From: Streptomyces rimosus subsp. rimosus
Lineage (GTDB): Bacteria; Actinomycetota; Actinomycetes; Streptomycetales; Streptomycetaceae
Direction of reading: 5' to 3'
Assembly: GCF_000720725.1 (NCBI RefSeq)
Contig: NZ_JOCQ01000044.1
Span: forward strand, 1-64,000
Length of the DNA stretch: 64,000 bases
Below, in pieces: positions 33,457 through 40,851 of this stretch; the stretch's first letter is position 1, and every line of letters begins with the position of its first letter. A program made the translations under genes and the position numbers. Under the pieces are notes generated by a model. It did not search any database. It was not told where the DNA came from and saw only the letters and a program-made list of their open reading frames with translations.

Positions 33457-33745
33457 GCCCGTCGGCCGCCCCCGCGCCGAACGGAACATTCCCCTCCGGG
33501 AACGGCCTCCCGGGGAAACGCACCGCGACACCCGCACGAATCGGCGATAAACTTCTCCGGCGAATTGGAAAGGGCTCACCCGGAGCGACTTCCGGGAGCG
33601 TCCCGAGAGGTAATCGGACGCCCCTGGAATTCCTTCGGAAAACCACTGTCCAAAGTCGCGTTTGAGACAGATTGCACATCACATCGTCATTACAAAGCTC
33701 ACAGTTCGACCGGGCACCGACATCACACGCGGTAACGTCGATTGA

Positions 33746-34768
33746 GTGCGTACCGATGACAAGCTCGACCAGATGGAGGAGCGCCCGGCCGATCGCCCAC
33801 CGTCACGTATGACCCGGACCCGCTGGTGGCTGTTCGGGGGCACGCTCGCGGTGTACGTGGCGATCGTGGTCGGCGTGCTCGCCACCTCATGGCTGGTCAC
33901 GTTCGACTGGCAGGCCATGCTCTTCCGGCCTTACAAGCAGTGGCCGGAGATCCACGCCTTCCTCGACTACTTCGTCGTGCTCGGCCAGCGCGGCCCCACC
34001 GCGGTTGCCGTGGCGGCCTGGCTGGGCTGGCGCTGCTGGCGGACGAAGAACCTCCACCCGCTGCTGGTGCTGGGCACCTCGCTGCTGCTGCTCAACATCA
34101 CCGCGGGCGCCGCCAAGCTCGGCATGGGCCGGCTCGGCCCGCACTACGCGACCACCATCGGCGCCAACGAGATGTGGCTCGGCGGCGATATATTTCCTTC
34201 GGGCCACACCGCGAACGCCGTGGTCACCTGGGGTGTCCTGGCCTACCTGGCGACCACGCCGCTGCGCCGCCGGGCACTGTCGGTGATCGCCGCGCTCGGC
34301 GCCCTGGGCGTGGGCATGACCACGGTCTACCTCGGTACCCACTGGGTCAGCGATGTGCTGCTCGGCTGGGCCGCCGGGCTCCTGGTCCTCCTCGCGCTGC
34401 CCTGGTTCGAGCCCGCGGTGGAGTGGGCCGAGGCCCGGCTGACGGCCCTGTGGATACGGCTGCGGACCGGCCGGCCGCGCGTCCCCGCGCCGCTCGCCCC
34501 GGTGGCCGCCCGCTCCGGGCTGTCCGCGCCGCGCCCCGCCCCCGAGGACGAGGTGCTCGTACGGGAAGCCGCCGGCCCCGCCCGCACCGGCACCGCCACG
34601 CGCACCGCGGACGCCCGGCCGCACCACCCGCCGCGCCCGCACACGGTCCGCTCGGAGCGCACCCCGGTCACCCCGACCGGCCCCCGGCGCCCGCCGCACG
34701 CCGACCGCGCACCGCGCACCGCGCCGCTGGCCCCGGCGCCGGCCCGCGGCCGTACCGGCGGCAGCTGA
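33746..34768 (+). CDS. PAP2-superfamily phosphatase
   Basis: A 340-residue membrane phosphatase with about six transmembrane helices and the three PAP2 motifs: KLGMGRLGP (residues ~126-134), PSGHTAN (~152-158) and the THWVSDVLLG stretch (~195-204). The last 110 residues are a low-complexity Pro/Arg/Thr-rich cytoplasmic tail of unknown role. It may dephosphorylate a polyprenyl or phosphatidic phosphate. GTG 33746 would give a nearly leaderless product start; an ATG at 33773 in frame is an alternative. It lies after the PIG-V gene, about 290 bases downstream. Confidence 0.87.
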   Translation: MRTDDKLDQMEERPADRPPSRMTRTRWWLFGGTLAVYVAIVVGVLATSWLVTFDWQAMLFRPYKQWPEIHAFLDYFVVLGQRGPTAVAVAAWLGWRCWRTKNLHPLLVLGTSLLLLNITAGAAKLGMGRLGPHYATTIGANEMWLGGDIFPSGHTANAVVTWGVLAYLATTPLRRRALSVIAALGALGVGMTTVYLGTHWVSDVLLGWAAGLLVLLALPWFEPAVEWAEARLTALWIRLRTGRPRVPAPLAPVAARSGLSAPRPAPEDEVLVREAAGPARTGTATRTADARPHHPPRPHTVRSERTPVTPTGPRRPPHADRAPRTAPLAPAPARGRTGGS

Positions 34769-34814
34769 ACCGCGACCAGACCCGCGGGGACGGTACGCAC
34801 AGCCTCTCCCCCGC

Positions 34815-34862
34815 GGCCGACGGCCCCGGCCGCTCCTCCTCGGAGCGCCGGGGCCGTCGGCC
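34815..34862. terminator. Bidirectional terminator between PAP2 and I78 genes
   Basis: Perfect 15-bp arms (GGCCGACGGCCCCGG, 34815-34829, and complement 34848-34862), with a further CGCTCC/GGAGCG pairing inside, followed by TTT. Confidence 0.85.
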
Positions 34863-34888
34863 TTTCCCACGGCTGGCGCCGCGGCGGT

Positions 34889-35104
34889 TCAGCCCTTCCA
34901 GCTGCGGGTCACGACGTCGTCCTTGACCTCGAAGTTCAGGCGGCCGCCCAGGTACTCCATGGTGATGATCGTGCCCGGCGCCAGGGAACGGACGGTGCTC
35001 CAGCCGCGCTCGCGGGCGCGCTCCTCGGCGGTCCGCCGCGCCAGCCCGACATAGGTCTCGGGGTCGTCGTCGGGTTCGAACGGGGACTTCGGTACGGGTG
35101 CCAT
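34889..35104 (-). CDS. Small I78-type peptidase-inhibitor-like protein
   Basis: A 71-residue soluble protein. The sequence AEERARERGWSTVRSLAPGT followed by ITMEYLGGRLNFEVKDD matches the I78 inhibitor pattern (a turn with RLN in the C-terminal half, then a short strand), although the usual terminal Cys-Gly is replaced by WKG and there is no signal peptide, so the protein is probably intracellular. Many streptomycetes encode such proteins; function unproven. ATG 35104. Confidence 0.65.
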   Translation of the reverse strand: MAPVPKSPFEPDDDPETYVGLARRTAEERARERGWSTVRSLAPGTIITMEYLGGRLNFEVKDDVVTRSWKG

Positions 35105-35503
35105 GGCAGCCACCGTAGGCGCCCGCCGACGGCGGTGGAAGGGCCGGGGTGCCACGCCCCGGTACCCGGCCGGTCCTGCGTTCGTCACACTTCTGTCACA
35201 GGACCACGGCGCGTGTCCGGTTCGGTTTCCGTCACCCGAACGAGCCCGGCACTGCACCAACCGGGTGGGAATCCAGGTCGGCCGGATTCCGGCCTTGATC
35301 GTCGTCCGGAGACCGCCGCGGCACGCCTGCCGAGCGGCCGGAATTAATTCCCCGTCAGTCTCCGTTTATTCCTTCGATTTCCCGCCGTCCGGCGTCCGGA
35401 AATCGGTCGGCGGCACGCCGCCCACGCATATTTCACGGGCATGACGGCCGACGGCGGGTTTGGGTCCACCGCCGCGCGGTACTCGCTGTTGCCGAGGAGC
35501 CCC
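35105..35503. other. Upstream region of the gas-vesicle operon
   Basis: 399 bases between the divergent small inhibitor-like gene and gvpO. No convincing gene; a frame continues into gvpO from 35441 but the better ribosome-binding site is at gvpO's ATG 35504. It must contain the gvp promoter. No operator could be recognised. Confidence 0.5.
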
Positions 35504-35824
35504 ATGGGAGACAACACAGCGAAGACACCGGACAGAAGCAACAACGACCGAGCGGCGTCCGCCCGCCCCAGCGCACCGGAACTCCTGCGGTCGGCCCGGG
35601 AACAGCTCGCCGAGCTGACGGGTCTGACCCCCGAGACGGTCTCCCGGTTCGAACGGACCGAGGACGGCTGGGTCCTGGAGACCGAGGTGCTGGAGCTCGC
35701 CCGGGTCCCCGAGACGATGAGCCTCATGGCGTTGTACGAGGTCTCGCTCGACCCGGACGGCATGCTCACGGGCTACCGGCGCGTCAGCCGCTATGAGCGC
35801 GCGAGAGGAAGACCACAGACATGA
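35504..35824 (+). CDS. gvpO: Gas vesicle protein GvpO
   Basis: A 106-residue protein of the GvpO family. A charged, disordered N-terminus precedes the conserved domain with RSAREQLAELTGLTPETVSR, FERTEDGWVLETEVLELARV and the YEVSLDPDGMLTGYRRVSRY ending typical of GvpO. Required for vesicle assembly in haloarchaea, role unclear in actinomycetes. First gene of the gvp operon. GAGGAG lies ahead of ATG 35504. Its stop overlaps the gvpA start (ATGA, 35821-35824). Confidence 0.93.
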   Translation: MGDNTAKTPDRSNNDRAASARPSAPELLRSAREQLAELTGLTPETVSRFERTEDGWVLETEVLELARVPETMSLMALYEVSLDPDGMLTGYRRVSRYERARGRPQT

Positions 35825-36252
35825 CCGTTGTCCCGGCACAACAGCAGTCCGGGGGCGGGGGTGGCACCAGTGGCCTCTACGACGTCCTGGAGCTGATCCT
35901 CGACCGCGGCCTGGTGATCGACGCGTTCGTCCGCGTCTCACTGGTCGGCATCGAGATCCTCAAGATCGATGTCCGGGTGGTGGTGGCCAGCGTCGACACC
36001 TACCTGCGGTTCGCCGAAGCCTGCAACCGGCTCGACCTGGAGACCGGCGCCAACAAGAGCCCCGGCCTGCCCGACGTGGTCGGCCAGGTCACCGAGTCCG
36101 GCGCCAAGGGCAAGTCCAAGGGCGCGCTCTCGGGCGCGGCCGAGACCTTCGCCGAGGCGATCGGTCAGGGGCGGGACAAGGCAGAGGCCGAAGGTGAGCC
36201 GCAGCGCAGGCCGCGGCGCACCGCCTCCCGCAAGAAGGAGGAGAGCGAGTGA
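35821..36252 (+). CDS. gvpA: Gas vesicle structural protein GvpA
   Basis: A 143-residue member of the GvpA/J/M family, the main wall subunit. The core (LELILDRGLVIDAFVRVSLV, GIEILKIDVRVVVASVDTYL) matches the beta-strand/helix unit that builds the ribs. Unlike the 70-residue cyanobacterial GvpA it has an extra C-terminal tail of roughly 70 residues ending in a basic segment (RRPRRTASRKK), normal for streptomycete GvpA. Start and stop both overlap neighbours. Confidence 0.95.
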   Translation: MTVVPAQQQSGGGGGTSGLYDVLELILDRGLVIDAFVRVSLVGIEILKIDVRVVVASVDTYLRFAEACNRLDLETGANKSPGLPDVVGQVTESGAKGKSKGALSGAAETFAEAIGQGRDKAEAEGEPQRRPRRTASRKKEESE

Positions 36253-36989
36253 GCACGTACGTCTACGGCATCGCCCGCGCCGGCCACCCGGAACCGGAGC
36301 AGGAGATCCTGGGCATCGGCGATCCGCCGCGCCCGGTCCGCGTCGTCCGCGGCGGGGACCTGGCGGCCATCGTCAGCGACTGCCCCGACCGGCTCCGGCC
36401 CAAGCGCCGTGACCTGCTGGCCCACCAGCACGTACTGACCGAGGCGGGAGCGGACGGAGCGGTGCTGCCGCTGCGGTTCGGCTCGCTGTCGGACAGTGAC
36501 GAGGCGGTCCAGGAGGTGCTGGCCGAGCACGCCGAGCACTACAAGGCACAGCTGGACGACCTCAACGGCCGGGTCGAGTACAACGTGAAGGCCGCGCACC
36601 GCGAAGAGGACGTGCTGCGCCGGGTCCTGGTGGAGGAGCCCGAGATCCGGGCCCTCAACGAGGCCAACCAGGCGTCCGGCGGCGGTGCCTACCAGGACAA
36701 GCTCCGGCTCGGCGAGCTGATCGCCAACGCCGTGCGGGCCCGCGAGGTGGGCGACGCGCACACGGTGGAGACGGCGCTCACGCCGCGGGCCGAGCAGTCC
36801 CGGCCCGGGCCCGAGGGCGCCGGCTGGCTGGTCAACCTGTCCTTCCTGATGCGGCGCGAGGACGCGGCCGCGTTCCTGGAGGCCGCCGACCGGCTCGGCT
36901 CCGACCACCCCCACCTGGAACTGCTCGTCAACGGACCGCTGCCGCCGTACAGCTTCGTACGGCCGCTGGAGTCCGCCGCGGCGGAGTGA
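36249..36989 (+). CDS. gvpF: Gas vesicle accessory protein GvpF
   Basis: A 246-residue GvpL/GvpF-family protein, thought to prevent misassembly of GvpA and help nucleate the vesicle. N-terminal strand VYGIARAGHPEPE and DLAAIVSDCPDR, then helical region VLTEAGADGAVLPLRFGSL, DLNGRVEYNVKAAH, and the C-terminal WLVNLSFLMRREDAAAFLEA and LLVNGPLPPYSFV closing motif. GTG 36249 overlaps the gvpA stop (GTGA). It is paralogous to gvpL downstream. Confidence 0.93.
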   Translation: MSTYVYGIARAGHPEPEQEILGIGDPPRPVRVVRGGDLAAIVSDCPDRLRPKRRDLLAHQHVLTEAGADGAVLPLRFGSLSDSDEAVQEVLAEHAEHYKAQLDDLNGRVEYNVKAAHREEDVLRRVLVEEPEIRALNEANQASGGGAYQDKLRLGELIANAVRAREVGDAHTVETALTPRAEQSRPGPEGAGWLVNLSFLMRREDAAAFLEAADRLGSDHPHLELLVNGPLPPYSFVRPLESAAAE

Positions 36990-36992
36990 CCG

Positions 36993-37238
36993 GTGGGCCT
37001 GCTCAAGGAACTGCTGCTGCTCCCGGCCGCTCCCGTGCGCGGGACCGGCTGGGTGTTGCGGCAGGTCCTCACCGAGGCGGAGCGGCAGTACTACGACCCG
37101 TCCGTGGTCCAGCGCGAACTGCGCGAACTGTCCGAGCGGCTGGACCGCGGGGAGATCGACGAGGCCGAGTTCGACCGGCGCGAGGACGCGCTGCTGGACC
37201 GGCTGGAGGAGCTGCGGCAGCGCTCCTCCGGGGCCTAG
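36993..37238 (+). CDS. gvpG: Gas vesicle protein GvpG
   Basis: An 81-residue, largely helical and charged protein. LLKELLLLPAAPVRGTGWVL followed by VLTEAERQYYDP and RLDRGEIDEAEFDRREDALL are hallmarks of GvpG. It is a small assembly factor thought to work with GvpF. GTG start, 3 bases after the gvpF stop. Confidence 0.93.
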   Translation: MGLLKELLLLPAAPVRGTGWVLRQVLTEAERQYYDPSVVQRELRELSERLDRGEIDEAEFDRREDALLDRLEELRQRSSGA

Positions 37239-37289
37239 CCGCCCGCCCCGCCGCACCCATGCGCAACAGACATTGAGGAGAACCCCGAG

Positions 37290-37937
37290 ATGAAGAACCG
37301 GCCGGCACTGGTGCTGGCCGTCGCCGGAGGCTATCTGCTCGGCCGTACGAAAAAGGCCAAGCTCGCCATCGGTATCGGCAGCATGGTCCTGGGCAAGCGC
37401 CTGAACCTCAGCCCGCAGCAACTGGTCTCCCTGGTCAGCGACCAGATAGCGGCCAACCCGCAGCTCAAGGAGTTGCGTGAGCAGCTGCGCGGCGACCTGA
37501 AGGGGGTGGGCAAGGCGGCGACCGGCGCGCTGGTCACCAAGCGCCTCGACTCCCTGGCGGACAGCCTGCACGAACGGACCCTGAACGTACGCGACCAGCT
37601 CGACGCGGGCGAGGCCGGCGGCAAGGCCGCGGACACCGTGCGCGGGGCGACCGGCGGCGGACGCAGCCGTGACGAGGCGCCCGAGGACGCCGAAGAGGAG
37701 GAGACCGCCGAGGACCGCGGCGGCTCGCGGAAGTCCGCGGGCGGGGAAGGACGGAGCGCCGCCAAGAAGACCGGCACCCGCTCTTCGAAGACGGGCACAT
37801 CCGGCACGAAGACCGCTTCCGACAGGCGCAAGCGGCCCGCGAAGCAGACCGCCGCCGCCCCGAAGAAGACCGCGTCGGCCGCGAAGAAGACGGCCCGGTC
37901 CGCCACCCGCCGCAGCGGGGGTGAGGACCGTGGCTGA
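37290..37937 (+). CDS. gvpY: Actinomycete gas vesicle cluster protein GvpY
   Basis: A 215-residue protein found in streptomycete gvp clusters, without assigned function. The N-terminus has a short hydrophobic, glycine-rich segment (LVLAVAGGYLLGRTKKAKL) followed by an amphipathic region, and the C-terminal 90 residues are strongly basic and Lys/Ala-rich (KKTASAAKKTARSATRRS), like histone H1 tails. ATG 37290 follows GAGGAGAA and a 50-base gap, the largest in the operon. It overlaps the gvpZ start by 8 bases. Confidence 0.82.
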   Translation: MKNRPALVLAVAGGYLLGRTKKAKLAIGIGSMVLGKRLNLSPQQLVSLVSDQIAANPQLKELREQLRGDLKGVGKAATGALVTKRLDSLADSLHERTLNVRDQLDAGEAGGKAADTVRGATGGGRSRDEAPEDAEEEETAEDRGGSRKSAGGEGRSAAKKTGTRSSKTGTSGTKTASDRRKRPAKQTAAAPKKTASAAKKTARSATRRSGGEDRG

Positions 37938-39033
37938 GTCGAGGTCCGGCGGCCCGGTGGCCGCCGTCAAGGAGAGCGTGGCGGGCAACCCGGCCGTCGA
38001 CCGCCTCAAGGAAGAAGCCGTCTCGTTCGCCGCGGCGCAGGCCCAGCGGCTGCTGGTGGCCACCGGCAAGCGGCTCGGCGAGGCCACCACCCGGCTCACG
38101 GACGTGGCGGAGGGCCGCAGCGACAGCCTGGTCGGCCCGGTGCTCAAGGACACGCTCAAGGGCGCGGTCAAGAACACCCTCAAGGACGGCGCCAAGAACA
38201 CCGTCAAGGGCGCCGTCGGCAAGCTGACCGGCAAGCGCAAGGGCGGCGGCGGCAAGGGCAAGTTCGTGACGATCAGCGAGGACGTCGACGTCGGCGTACC
38301 GGTCCGCGAGGCGTACAACCAGTGGACGCAGTTCCAGGAGTTCAGCACCTTCGCCAAGGGGGTGCAGGGGGTGGAGTCCGCCGACGACACCGACTCCAAC
38401 TGGCGCGCGAAGATCTTCTGGTCCACCCGCAGCTGGAAGGCGCACACCACCGAGCAGATCCCGGACGAGCGCATCACCTGGACCTCGGAGGGCGCCAAGG
38501 GCACGCTCAAGGGCGTGGTCACCTTCCACGAGCTGGCCGAGAGCCTCACCCGGGTGCTGCTGGTCATCGAGTACTACCCGAAGGGCCTGTTCGAGAAGAC
38601 CGGCAACATCTGGCGGGCGCAGGGCCGCCGGGCGCGCCTCGACCTCAAGAACTTCCGCCGCTTCGTGATGATGCGGGGCGAGGCCACCGGCGAGTGGCGC
38701 GGTGAGATCCGCGACGGCGAGGTCGTCGTCAGCCACGACGAGGCCCTGGAGCGCGAGGAGGAGGACCGCGAGGAGCGGGACACCGAGGGCGCGGACAAGC
38801 CGTCCGAGGACTCCTACGAGGAGGGGTCCGGCGATGCCCGCGACACCGACGACGCCGAGGGCGAGGAGCCGGAGGCCGAGGACGCGTACGAGGACGAGGA
38901 CGAGGACGCCGAGGACGAGCCCGAGGACGCGTACGACGACGAGGAGGACGCCGAGGAGGACGCGTACGAGGAGGAGCCCTCCGACTCCGCTGCCGAGGAG
39001 GAGGACGAGCGCGAGCCGGAGCCGGCCCGATGA
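37930..39033 (+). CDS. gvpZ: Actinomycete gas vesicle cluster protein GvpZ (SRPBCC domain, acidic tail)
   Basis: A 367-residue protein. N-terminal helical repeats of the kind KDTLKGAVKNTLKDGAKNT (residues ~72-90) lead to a basic stretch, then an SRPBCC/polyketide-cyclase-like domain (residues ~110-260: VTISEDVDVGVPVREAYNQW ... RFVMMRGEATGEWRGEI). The last 100 residues are extremely acidic Asp/Glu repeats (DAYEDEDEDAEDEPEDAYDD). GTG 37930 is favoured; GTG 37921 in frame is possible. Its negative tail and the positive tail of GvpY could bind each other; that is inference. Confidence 0.82.
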   Translation: MAESRSGGPVAAVKESVAGNPAVDRLKEEAVSFAAAQAQRLLVATGKRLGEATTRLTDVAEGRSDSLVGPVLKDTLKGAVKNTLKDGAKNTVKGAVGKLTGKRKGGGGKGKFVTISEDVDVGVPVREAYNQWTQFQEFSTFAKGVQGVESADDTDSNWRAKIFWSTRSWKAHTTEQIPDERITWTSEGAKGTLKGVVTFHELAESLTRVLLVIEYYPKGLFEKTGNIWRAQGRRARLDLKNFRRFVMMRGEATGEWRGEIRDGEVVVSHDEALEREEEDREERDTEGADKPSEDSYEEGSGDARDTDDAEGEEPEAEDAYEDEDEDAEDEPEDAYDDEEDAEEDAYEEEPSDSAAEEEDEREPEPAR

Positions 39034-39353
39034 GTTCCCAGGTCCCCTCCCCCTACGGCTCCTCCAACGGCGGTGCCAACCTCGCCGACATCCTCGAACG
39101 CGTCCTGGACAAGGGCGTGGTGATCGCCGGTGACATCCGCATCAACCTGCTCGACATCGAGCTGCTCACGATCAAGCTGCGGCTGATCGTGGCCTCGGTG
39201 GAGCGGGCGGAGGAGATGGGCATCGACTGGTGGCGCGACGACCCGTCGCTGTCCTCCGGCGCCCGGCGCCGGGAACTCGCCCGGGAGAACGAGCGGCTGC
39301 GCGAGCGGATCGCCGCCCTGGAGGAGCAGGAGCCGCGAGAGGAGATCACTTGA
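39030..39353 (+). CDS. gvpJ: Gas vesicle protein GvpJ (GvpA-like)
   Basis: A 107-residue GvpA/J/M-family protein: LADILERVLDKGVVIAGDIR, INLLDIELLTIKLRLIVASV then a charged helix (RRRELARENERLRERIAALE). The GvpA-like core with MGIDWW is the streptomycete GvpJ pattern. It is thought to form part of the conical ends of the vesicle. ATGA overlap with gvpZ; its stop overlaps the TTG start of gvpL. Confidence 0.9.
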   Translation: MSSQVPSPYGSSNGGANLADILERVLDKGVVIAGDIRINLLDIELLTIKLRLIVASVERAEEMGIDWWRDDPSLSSGARRRELARENERLRERIAALEEQEPREEIT

Positions 39354-40180
39354 GCACGCACGGCGCCGAGCTGATGTACACCTACGCCGTCGCACGGGCC
39401 GGCTGCCGTCCGCCGGACGGGCTGCTCGGCGTCGCGGACGCACCCGTGGAGACCGTCGCGGAGGGCGCGCTGGCCGCCCTGGTCTCCCGGGTGCCGGCCG
39501 CGGACTTCGACGAGGAGGCGCTGCGCGCGCACCTGGAGGACATGGCGTGGCTGGAGCGGACCGCCCGCGCGCACCGCAGCGTGGTGGACACCGCCGCCGC
39601 GGAGTTCTGCGTGCTGCCGCTGCGCCTGGTGACCGTCCACCGCGACGCGCGCGGGGTGCGGCAGGTGCTGGCGCAGCGCGCCGAGGAGTTCCTGAGCGCG
39701 CTGGTGAGCCTGGACGGCCGGATGGAGTGGGGTGTCAAGGCGTACGTCGAGGACCCCGGCACCGCCAAACCGTCCGTGCCCGCGAGCGGTTCGGCGCGTC
39801 AGGCGCCGGCCGACGGCTCGGGGCGCGACTTCCTGCGCCGGCGGCTCGCCCACCGGCAGGCCCAGGAGCAGAGCCAGCGGCGCGCCGACGAGCTGGCCCG
39901 CGCCGCCCACGAGGCACTGGACAAGATCGCCGAGCGCAGCCGGCTGCACCGCCCCCAGGACCCCCGGCTGTCCGGCGTCAGCGGGCGCAATGTGCTCAAC
40001 GGCGCATATCTGATCCCCCGCGACCAGGCCGGGGCGTTCGCGGGCCTGGTGGGCGAGCTGGCGGACCGCAGCCCCGGCGTACGGATCGAGCTGACCGGGC
40101 CGTGGGCCCCGTACTCCTTCACGCAGGCGCCGCAGCCTTCGGACCCGGGCGGGGACACCGGGGCGGGCGGTGCCGGATGA
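39350..40180 (+). CDS. gvpL: Gas vesicle accessory protein GvpL
   Basis: A 276-residue GvpL/GvpF-family protein: YTYAVARAGCRPPDGLLGV, TARAHRSVVDTAAAEFCVLP, SLDGRMEWGVKAYV, a long charged helix (RRRLAHRQAQEQSQRRADEL) and the C-terminal VLNGAYLIPRDQAGAFAGLV and LTGPWAPYSF. The start is read as TTG 39350, which overlaps the gvpJ stop (TTGA) and sits behind GAGAGGAG; ATG 39374 has no good ribosome-binding site. Larger than its paralogue gvpF by an insertion around residues 140-155. Confidence 0.92.
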   Translation: MSTHGAELMYTYAVARAGCRPPDGLLGVADAPVETVAEGALAALVSRVPAADFDEEALRAHLEDMAWLERTARAHRSVVDTAAAEFCVLPLRLVTVHRDARGVRQVLAQRAEEFLSALVSLDGRMEWGVKAYVEDPGTAKPSVPASGSARQAPADGSGRDFLRRRLAHRQAQEQSQRRADELARAAHEALDKIAERSRLHRPQDPRLSGVSGRNVLNGAYLIPRDQAGAFAGLVGELADRSPGVRIELTGPWAPYSFTQAPQPSDPGGDTGAGGAG

Positions 40181-40422
40181 CCGCGCCGGTGCCCGCCTCC
40201 GAGCCGGGCCATCCGCTGGCCGACCGGCAGATCGCGCTGGTCGACCTGCTGGACCGGCTGCTGGCGGGCGGCGCGGTCATCGCGGGCGATCTCACGCTGC
40301 GCATCGCCGAGGTGGACCTCGTCCGCATCGATCTGCGGGCCCTGATCAGCTCGGTCAACGCCAACGTCCCGTCGCCCTTCGACGATCTGGGGCCGGATGC
40401 CGAGGAGGAGGTGGCGCCGTGA
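40177..40422 (+). CDS. gvpS: Gas vesicle protein GvpS (GvpA-like)
   Basis: An 81-residue GvpA/J/M-family protein (LVDLLDRLLAGGAVIAGDLT, LRIAEVDLVRIDLRALISSV), the third GvpA paralogue in this operon. Probably a minor wall or tip component. ATGA overlap with gvpL and GTGA overlap with gvpK. Confidence 0.9.
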   Translation: MTAPVPASEPGHPLADRQIALVDLLDRLLAGGAVIAGDLTLRIAEVDLVRIDLRALISSVNANVPSPFDDLGPDAEEEVAP

Positions 40423-40694
40423 CCCGGCGCGTCGAACTGGACGAGGACACCGTGGAGCGCGACCTGGTGCGGCTCGTGCTGACGGTGGTGGAACTGCTGC
40501 ACCAGCTCATGGAGCGGCAGGCGCTGCGCCGCGTCGACCAGGGCGATCTGTCCGAGGACCAGGAGGAGCGGATCGGTCTGACGCTGATGCTGCTGGAGCG
40601 GCGGATGGGCGAGCTGTGCGAGCGCTACGGCATCGGCAAGGACGAACTCAATCTGGACCTGGGCCCGTTGGGGCCGCTGCTGCCCAGGGAGTGA
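40419..40694 (+). CDS. gvpK: Gas vesicle protein GvpK
   Basis: A 91-residue GvpK-family protein: ERDLVRLVLTVVELLHQLME, RQALRRVDQGDLSEDQEERI and GLTLMLLERRMGELCERYGI follow the family consensus. Essential for vesicle formation in other hosts. GTG start inside the gvpS stop. Last gene of the operon. Confidence 0.94.
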   Translation: MTRRVELDEDTVERDLVRLVLTVVELLHQLMERQALRRVDQGDLSEDQEERIGLTLMLLERRMGELCERYGIGKDELNLDLGPLGPLLPRE

Positions 40695-40770
40695 GAACCG
40701 CGGCGCGCGACGTCCGGGGGCCGCAATGATCCGGCCGGGCTGTGTACGCCCCCTCGCGTGACGCGGGGCG

Positions 40771-40789
40771 GGCGGCCATCATGGCCGCC
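40771..40789. terminator. Palindrome/hairpin after the gvp operon
   Basis: GGCGGCCAT-C-ATGGCCGCC, perfect 9-bp arms, preceded by a weaker CGCGT-G-ACGCG stem at about 40755-40765. It is 80 bases past gvpK and 60 bases before ctaD; it may end the gvp transcript or be an operator for ctaD. Confidence 0.5.
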
Positions 40790-40851
40790 AGAGCCCGAGC
40801 ACGTCCCTTACCGGCTCAGCCGGTTGCTTCTTGGCGAACGAGGTGGCGCAG

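Noticed and set aside
35441..35503. A longer GvpO starting at 35441
   Set aside because: The ATG at 35504 has a GAGGAG at good distance and fits the normal family length; the upstream extension has no support.
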